Shown one piece after another: positions 58,672 through 64,000 of a stretch of DNA of 64,000 nt. Position 1 is the stretch's first letter; the number at the start of each line of letters is the position of its first letter. Source of the DNA: Phylloscopus collybita (Eukaryota > Chordata > Aves > Passeriformes > Phylloscopidae); NCBI GenBank assembly GCA_027886175.1, contig JAJNNQ010000075.1, forward strand, positions 5,311,001-5,375,000. Direction: 5' to 3'. The notes under the pieces were generated by a model, which saw only the letters and a list, made by a program, of their open reading frames with translations, did no database searches and was not told the DNA's origin. A program made the position numbers and the translations under genes.

Positions 58672-59402
58672 ATACAATGGTTTGGGTTGAATGCAGCCAC
58701 TGAAGATCATCCATTCCAACTCCTTTGTCATGGGCAGGTACAACTCACACTAGATCAGATCCATTAAAGACCCATCCAGCTTGATCATGGATGCTACCAA
58801 TGGTGAGGCATCCACCATCTCTATGGGCAGCCTCTCCATGTAAAAAATGTCTTCCATATGTTAAATGTAAACCTATCCTCCATCAGTTTAAACCCATTAC
58901 CCCTCATTCTATCATTACAGACTTTTGTAAAAGAATCTTTCTCTTTCTTTGCTATAAATCCTTTTTATAAATTGAAAAGCTACTATTCGGTCTCCCAGAA
59001 GGCTTCCCTTCTCCAGGATGAACAGCCCCAATTCTCTCAGCCTGTTTTCACAGGGGAGGTGTTTCAGCCTTCTCATATTTTTTGTGATCATTCTCTGGAC
59101 CCACTGAAGCAGTTCCACGTCCTCCCTGTGCTGCACATGGGATCTCCCCTGAGGAGAGGGGCAGAATCCCCTTCCTTACCTGTTGTCCCCACAATAGGTG
59201 GGACGGTCCAGGGCATGGTTGTTTTTCTGGGCTGTGAGTGCAGTTTGATGGGTCATGTCCAATTTTTCATTCCCCAATATCCCCAAACCCTTCACACTGG
59301 GCTGCTCTCAGTACATTCCTTCTCAGTCTATATTGATATTAGGATTTCTCCAAACCAGGTGCAGGATCTTGCATTTGTCCCTGCTGAACTTGGTGGGGTT
59401 TA
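58672..59402 (-). mobile_element. CR1 LINE, inverted, 730 bp
   Basis: Plus-strand landmarks, inverted CR1: 'ATGGTTTGGGTTGAATGCAG', 'GGCAGCCTCTCCATG', 'CTTCTCCAGGATGAACAGCC', 'TTGCATTTGTCCCTGCTGAA'. The long plus frame at 58858-59415 (185 codons) is antisense to CR1 and is not a gene. A segment near 59,200 is shortened compared with the other copies. Confidence 0.9.
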
Positions 59403-60379
59403 TGATACAAAATAAACACCTAGTGGAACACCACTATCCATTTGAAAAGTTTGTTCTTGAAGGACCTGACCCAACAAAATTTTAGAGTTTTAAAACATAA
59501 TCTACAGTCTGGTTAGGACTGTGTCACTCTTATGAAGCACAATTATGCTGTATAAAACATTCTCTGTTACCAATACTGTGATTAGGAAAGGTGGGAAGAA
59601 AACTTTATTTAAGGAGGATACATGAATGATCTTGTCCACTCTGCACTTCAGGAAAGGAAGAGTAGTGTTCTGTATGAGACCATTTGAGATGAGTGAAAGG
59701 TTTCCACTTATGGCCAAATGCCTGCTAAAGATTATCTTTTCACTGTAAAATAGTGTAGGAATTCATAGAAGTCTTAGTTCATGAAGAAAGAGAAAAGCAG
59801 GGTCATCCAGAGGAAAGCAAGGGAGAAGAAAGATGTGTCATCTATGTTCTGATGGATGATACAAAGTGAAGTGCTAAAAGGATGCAGTGAGAGATTCAGA
59901 GCAAGGAGAAAATTTGTTGAAGGTGTCTAAAACGATCTAAGAAAGGTGCTGGTTCTGGAATTACATTACAGCATCCCTCTTCCTGTCAGTGCAATTCTTA
60001 GACTCTAATGATAATTAATGTCACCTCCAGGTCACAGAGCTCTGTGACCGATTTCCATTGCCAAGCCCTGACAGAGAAGATCAGTGCTATTAATCTATTC
60101 ACTGTGAAAAACTACAGAGAAATAGAAGTAGCAAATACTGAAATACATAGATATTTCTGTTCAATTCTGGCATATCACCACTAAGTTTTTGTGTTATTTA
60201 ATACGAAATGAATATGCATGTATTGATCAAAATTTAAAAAAAAAAGTTTAATTTTAAAGAATATTTTGAGGGCAATAATTGTTACTTCTATATGAAAGGA
60301 ATAGGATCATGTAGGCCATTTTGTCTTCTACCTCCCTGTTTACCCTTCTATCTTAATTTCAGTAGCATTCAGTCCAGAT
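59403..60379. other. Unassigned sequence
   Basis: No gene or element recognised. Confidence 0.5.
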
Positions 60380-60712
60380 GTGGGCAACAAGCTTCCTGAA
60401 AGGTGGTTGTAGTCAGGTGGGAGTTGGTCTCTTTCTTCAGGCAGCAACAAACAGAACAAGAGGACACAGTCTTAACCTGTGCAAAGGGAAATATAGGGTG
60501 GGTAACAGGAAAAAGTTTTTTAGAGAAAGGGTAATAAAGTATTGGAATGGTCTACCTGGGGAGGTGGTGTATTCACCATCTCTGGATGTGTTTAAGAAAG
60601 GACTAGATGTGGCACTTTGGTGCCATGCTTTAGTTGATGTTAGGGTTGGGTTGGACTTGATGATCCTGGAGGCCTCTTCCAACCTAGTGATTCTGTGATC
60701 CTGTGTGATTCA
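60380..60712 (+). mobile_element. CR1 LINE 3' end
   Basis: A 106-codon open frame (60378-60698) encodes an ORF2 C-terminal remnant ('TRGHSLNLCKGKYRVGNRKK', 'SPSLDVFKKGLDVALW'), followed by 'GGGTTGGACTTGATGATCCT' and the tail 'GTGATTCTGTGATCCTGTGT'. The 3' UTR kind is the same as in the copy at 30150-30478. Confidence 0.93.
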
Positions 60713-61433
60713 CAAGAGTAGCACTAAAATACAATTAACAGCCAGAAAACTGGAATTTTAACTTTTCTAAACCCTTCCCCATCAGAAATGCTGCAATTCA
60801 CGAAGAAAAGACTAATGGGCCATATTAAAACTATTTTTTTTCTATTAACTTGAGCCCAATACCCCTTTCTGCCCCAGCTCCTGGCTCTGAGTATTACAGC
60901 AGCATCTGGAGTGCTTAGACAGGGCTGGGGCAGACTTTAATATGCCACACACTCTGCAAACAAGTGGACAAGGAAAGCCTGTATGAAGAGTCTCATGTTA
61001 AGCTGAAAGAAATGATACCTAGTTTCTGCTTTACAGATGGCTTTATGAAATGTAGAGACATTTAAAAGCTTCTGCACTGGTATCACACTTGAGAGAAAAG
61101 AATTCATCATAGACCTCTTTGTTCCAGACAGCACTTCAATAAAACTTCACCTCTTTCATCACTGGCTGTCTTGATGTCTTGCTTTACCCTAGATTTTTCC
61201 AATATGACTTTTGTCTTGAGATGGGCAATGGGAAAACGCACACTCCTGCACAGTTACTAGCAAATTATTGTGTGCTTCAGCCTCCAACAGAAAAAATGTG
61301 AGATTTCCCACTGAGTTTGCCTCAAAATAATCACTAAGTTTAGATGAAGGGAATATTTTGTCTTCATGGAACATAGGCAGAGTCAATATAAAGAACTCTG
61401 AGGTTAGTCCCCTGGTCTTACTGACCCTCATTT
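60713..61433. other. Unassigned sequence
   Basis: No gene or element recognised. Confidence 0.5.
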
Positions 61434-61690
61434 GCAGGATCACAGGAAGTTTCAGCTTGGAAGAGACCTGGGAAAACATGTAGTCTACATCATAATTAAA
61501 GCATGGTCAGTTGTGAGGCCAAACCAAGTTTTTAGAACTTTGTCCACTCTAGTCTAGAAAATCTCCAAGGGTGGCCAACAGCATGACTTGACAGGACAGT
61601 CTGTTCTGATATTTGATGGTCCTTATGAGGAAAAGCTTTTTCCTTATATACAGTATGAACTTTTTTTTTCCAGTGTATCCTCCTGAAGAC
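61434..61690 (-). mobile_element. Old CR1 fragment, inverted
   Basis: 'GATCACAGGAAGTTTCAGCT', 'TGGAAGAGACCTGGGAAAAC', 'AAATCTCCAAGGGTGGCCAA' and 'GTCCTTATGAGGAAAAGCTT' follow the inverted CR1 3' UTR and ORF2 end in order, but with many differences. It appears older than the other copies. Confidence 0.75.
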
Positions 61691-63380
61691 AGGATCCTTT
61701 GAGAGATGCCAAGTCCAAGGCAGCATGAAAACAGCCTGGTGCAAAGCTGAAAAATTGTTATTCTTTGGCTGTCATGAAGATACTGGTAAATGCTGAAAGA
61801 AAAAAAAAAAACAAACCACTTTCAGTGGAATCCAGAGTCCAATTTAAGAAATAGGAAGCAGGAGTTAGCAGTATTGGAACATCTTAGATGGACATCAAGT
61901 GAGAATAAATTAAAAAAAAAAAAGAAAGCACATGAAGAAGGTACATTTAACTAAGTTGATTAAAAGTCATTTTCCTCTGCAAAATATATACCAAAAAAAT
62001 CTGGAAAAAAAATCAGAAATATTTCCATCTCTTTAGGAAAATTCTAACAGGACTCTCTCTGATGTTTTTTCTGTGAAACACTCTGATACAATATAAATGG
62101 TTCAAATACTGCATCAGAGCCATTATCCATCAGGCCCCAAAGCTGAGATTGTCCTAGTTGGCCCTTTAAAAAGGAATAAATCAAGTTTAATTGGATGGAA
62201 GTGACTGGATGGTTTAGTTTACCACTGCACTGTTGGTGCTCTGCCAGAGATTTTAAAAGCCAGCTTGGGAACTCAGAGTGAAAGACAGAGAGACAATTAG
62301 CAGAGATCTGGACTAAAGAAACAGCTTCTTCTCTTTCCTTTTACCTGTCAGAGAGCTTTCCTTCACAGGTTTATTCCCAGAAGTTTAATTTTACCTTGGT
62401 AGTGAATAAATTATTTATTTATAAGATAATATTCTTTATAAAATTAAAAACTTTATTCTGTCTCTGTATAATTTTTGAGGCTTTGTGTATGTGTGTGTGA
62501 ATAAATTAGCAAATGCAAATGGAATGGCCATTACACTGGGAAATCATATTTTATCCTATAACAAGCAAGTGAAAGATTCCTCCTCATCTAAATCATTCCT
62601 GAGGTGAAAAGATGAGATCAATAGTTAAACCAGGAACATTTTTTTTTTTGTTATTATTTCTAACCTGTGTTCTATTTGTTTTCTATAATAAACTTAGATG
62701 AGTCACACAGGAAACATTTTATTTTTTTCCTTCATTTAGGCACCTAGTACATACTAAGGAAAAACTACTACTAAAAGAAAAGTTTTTTAAAAAATGCCTT
62801 GGCTGGTTGAAAACTGAAATGTTCCAGTTGACATTTTCAGCTAAAAAATCCACACACTTTTAACAATGTAGGATTTCTACAACTATTTTCCTGTTGGACA
62901 TAAATTAAATTGTAATTTTTTCTTTCTCAAATTACAGAGAGGGAGCTTCCACACTGAGTGTCCTCTGAATAGAGATATCACTTTGATAATGTCCATATTT
63001 TTGGGTCTGAGTAGTCCAGTGCTTTTTGATGACTGTGGATTGAGTACGTTGCATTTCAACTGCCTCCCACACAACCATACAGTAGTTGATTTTCTGTTGT
63101 TTGCCTTTTTTTCCTTTCATATTTTTTCCATACTTTGTTCCTCATTATCAAGGATCACGAGTTTGAGTTTAGGTTGGCTATGTGCTGTGTGGCATCAGTG
63201 ATGACAACGATCACTTCTTTGCTGATTCCCATCTGGCAGGATTGAAATATGTGTGGGCAAACAAACAATGTTGGGTGGAAGCTCATTTGCACAATTGTGT
63301 GAGGGTCCAGACATCTTTTAACACTCTGCTGTGGTATCACGTAGGTAATTAAACACACTCTGTGATGCACATTTAAATGG
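61691..63380. other. Unassigned sequence
   Basis: Contains short A-runs at about 61800-61812 and 61914-61924 and T-runs near 62640. Open frames up to about 87 codons without recognised domain. Confidence 0.5.
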
Positions 63381-64000
63381 TGTCCTGGTTTAGGGCAATT
63401 TTGGGAGGAAGCCTCCAAAGGGGTTTCCTCTGGAAAGCAAACCCAAATGGCCCCTCCCCCAGACCAGTCTGGGAAAACAACTTCCTCAGAGAAAAGTTGA
63501 AAAAACTATTTATTCAAGAAACAAAATGCCCACAAGCACAAAGAATGAATGACATGGAACAATAAACCCTCTCACAGCTCTGAAGAGAGATGGCAAACTG
63601 AGGCAGTCCTTGCCGTGGGTGCAGCTCAGCTCCCTCAGTCTCTCACCAGCCCCACTCCCTCCGCAGGGCCAGGCCCGGCGGCCGCAGGTGCCAGCCCTCG
63701 CTGCTCCTCTGGGTTTGTCAGTCCAGAGCAGATTTAAACAGTCCCAAGAAAAAGAGAAAAAATAAAAACAAACAAACAAGAAAACAAAAAACCAGTCCAG
63801 GGAACTTCTCTGCCTCAGCTAGCTAAAACTAACTAAGAGAACAGGAGATCTCTGTCCCACCTCTGTCCGTGCCTCAGACGAACTCTGGAACAAGGCCGTG
63901 TGGGAGTCAGGCAGTTTTCTCAAAACAAACTGTGCACTGCTTCTTTCTCCCCCTTTGCTACCAGAACCATTTTAAAGGTACAGAACTGAATATACAGCAC
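63381..64000 (-). mobile_element. LTR, cut by the window end
   Basis: Begins TGTCCTGGTTTAGGGCAATT, an LTR end common in passerines as I remember it. On the minus strand a TATA-like TTTAAAA at 63976-63970 is followed by AATAAA at 63514-63509, in retroviral order. The interval 63600-63720 is CpG-rich, including GCGGCCGC near 63678, which suggests a young or weakly methylated insertion. An (AAAC)n/A-rich run lies at 63754-63793. The U3 continues beyond 64000, so length, target duplication and any internal genes cannot be judged. Confidence 0.8.

Noticed and set aside
58858..59415. 185-codon plus-strand frame, longest in the window
   Set aside because: It is antisense to a CR1 copy; the CR1 sense strand is minus.
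1..64000. CRISPR arrays, bacterial operons, tRNA or rRNA genes
   Set aside because: No regularly spaced repeats with unique spacers, no cloverleaf-like or rRNA-like sequence noticed. A tRNA scan was not possible here.

Overview
This window looks like nuclear DNA of a bird, most likely a songbird (passerine). It is AT-rich, has no dense coding, and carries many 5'-truncated CR1 LINE copies. Several CR1 copies end in the avian CR1 tail built on ATTCTATGA / ATTCTGTGA. It also carries long terminal repeats (LTRs) of endogenous retroviruses of kinds I associate with passerine genomes; family recognition here is from memory, not from a search. I found no convincing host protein-coding exon, rRNA, tRNA or CRISPR array. 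Open frames of about 60 to 185 codons are explained as simple-repeat translation, antisense of CR1, remnants of the CR1 ORF2 C-terminus, or chance frames. The window therefore reads as intergenic or deep-intronic sequence whose content is mostly transposon history and satellite-like repeats.

Layout. 1-3.7 kb: AT-rich DNA broken by a 307-bp tract without a single pyrimidine, whose core is 43 perfect AAGGG units. 3.7-6.6 kb: LTR cluster, with one LTR-like block on the minus strand and then an ERVL-type LTR split by a second LTR, leaving a near-perfect 5-bp target duplication. 6.6-14 kb: unassigned AT-rich DNA with a 12-bp-stem hairpin. 14.1-14.5 kb: CR1 on the minus strand. 16.8-21.9 kb: a run of unstable simple repeats (GT, A52, TA, A51, T42). 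22.3-23.0 kb: LTR plus leader-like sequence. 23.7 kb: an ATTCC array. 25.75 kb: a 28-bp perfect palindrome. 27.9-28.9 kb: two head-to-tail CR1 fragments followed by an AAGG array. 30-34.8 kb: four CR1 pieces and a well-bounded solo LTR (670 bp, 4-bp target duplication GTTT). 34.8-43.1 kb: the longest stretch without a recognisable element. 43-61.7 kb: seven CR1 copies on both strands, interleaved with three LTR-like blocks. 63.4 kb to the end: a CpG-rich LTR that runs off the window.

There is no operon-like cooperation. The elements share a mechanism: CR1 inserts by target-primed reverse transcription and leaves 5'-truncated copies, while LTRs remain as solo copies after recombination between the two LTRs of a provirus. 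The observations most worth a second look are the AAGGG/polypurine tract, the nested LTR pair, the solo LTR with six CCAAT pentamers, and the LTR-like block with a 40-bp tandem duplication carrying two TATA-like boxes. I did not find evidence for a wholly new biological system.
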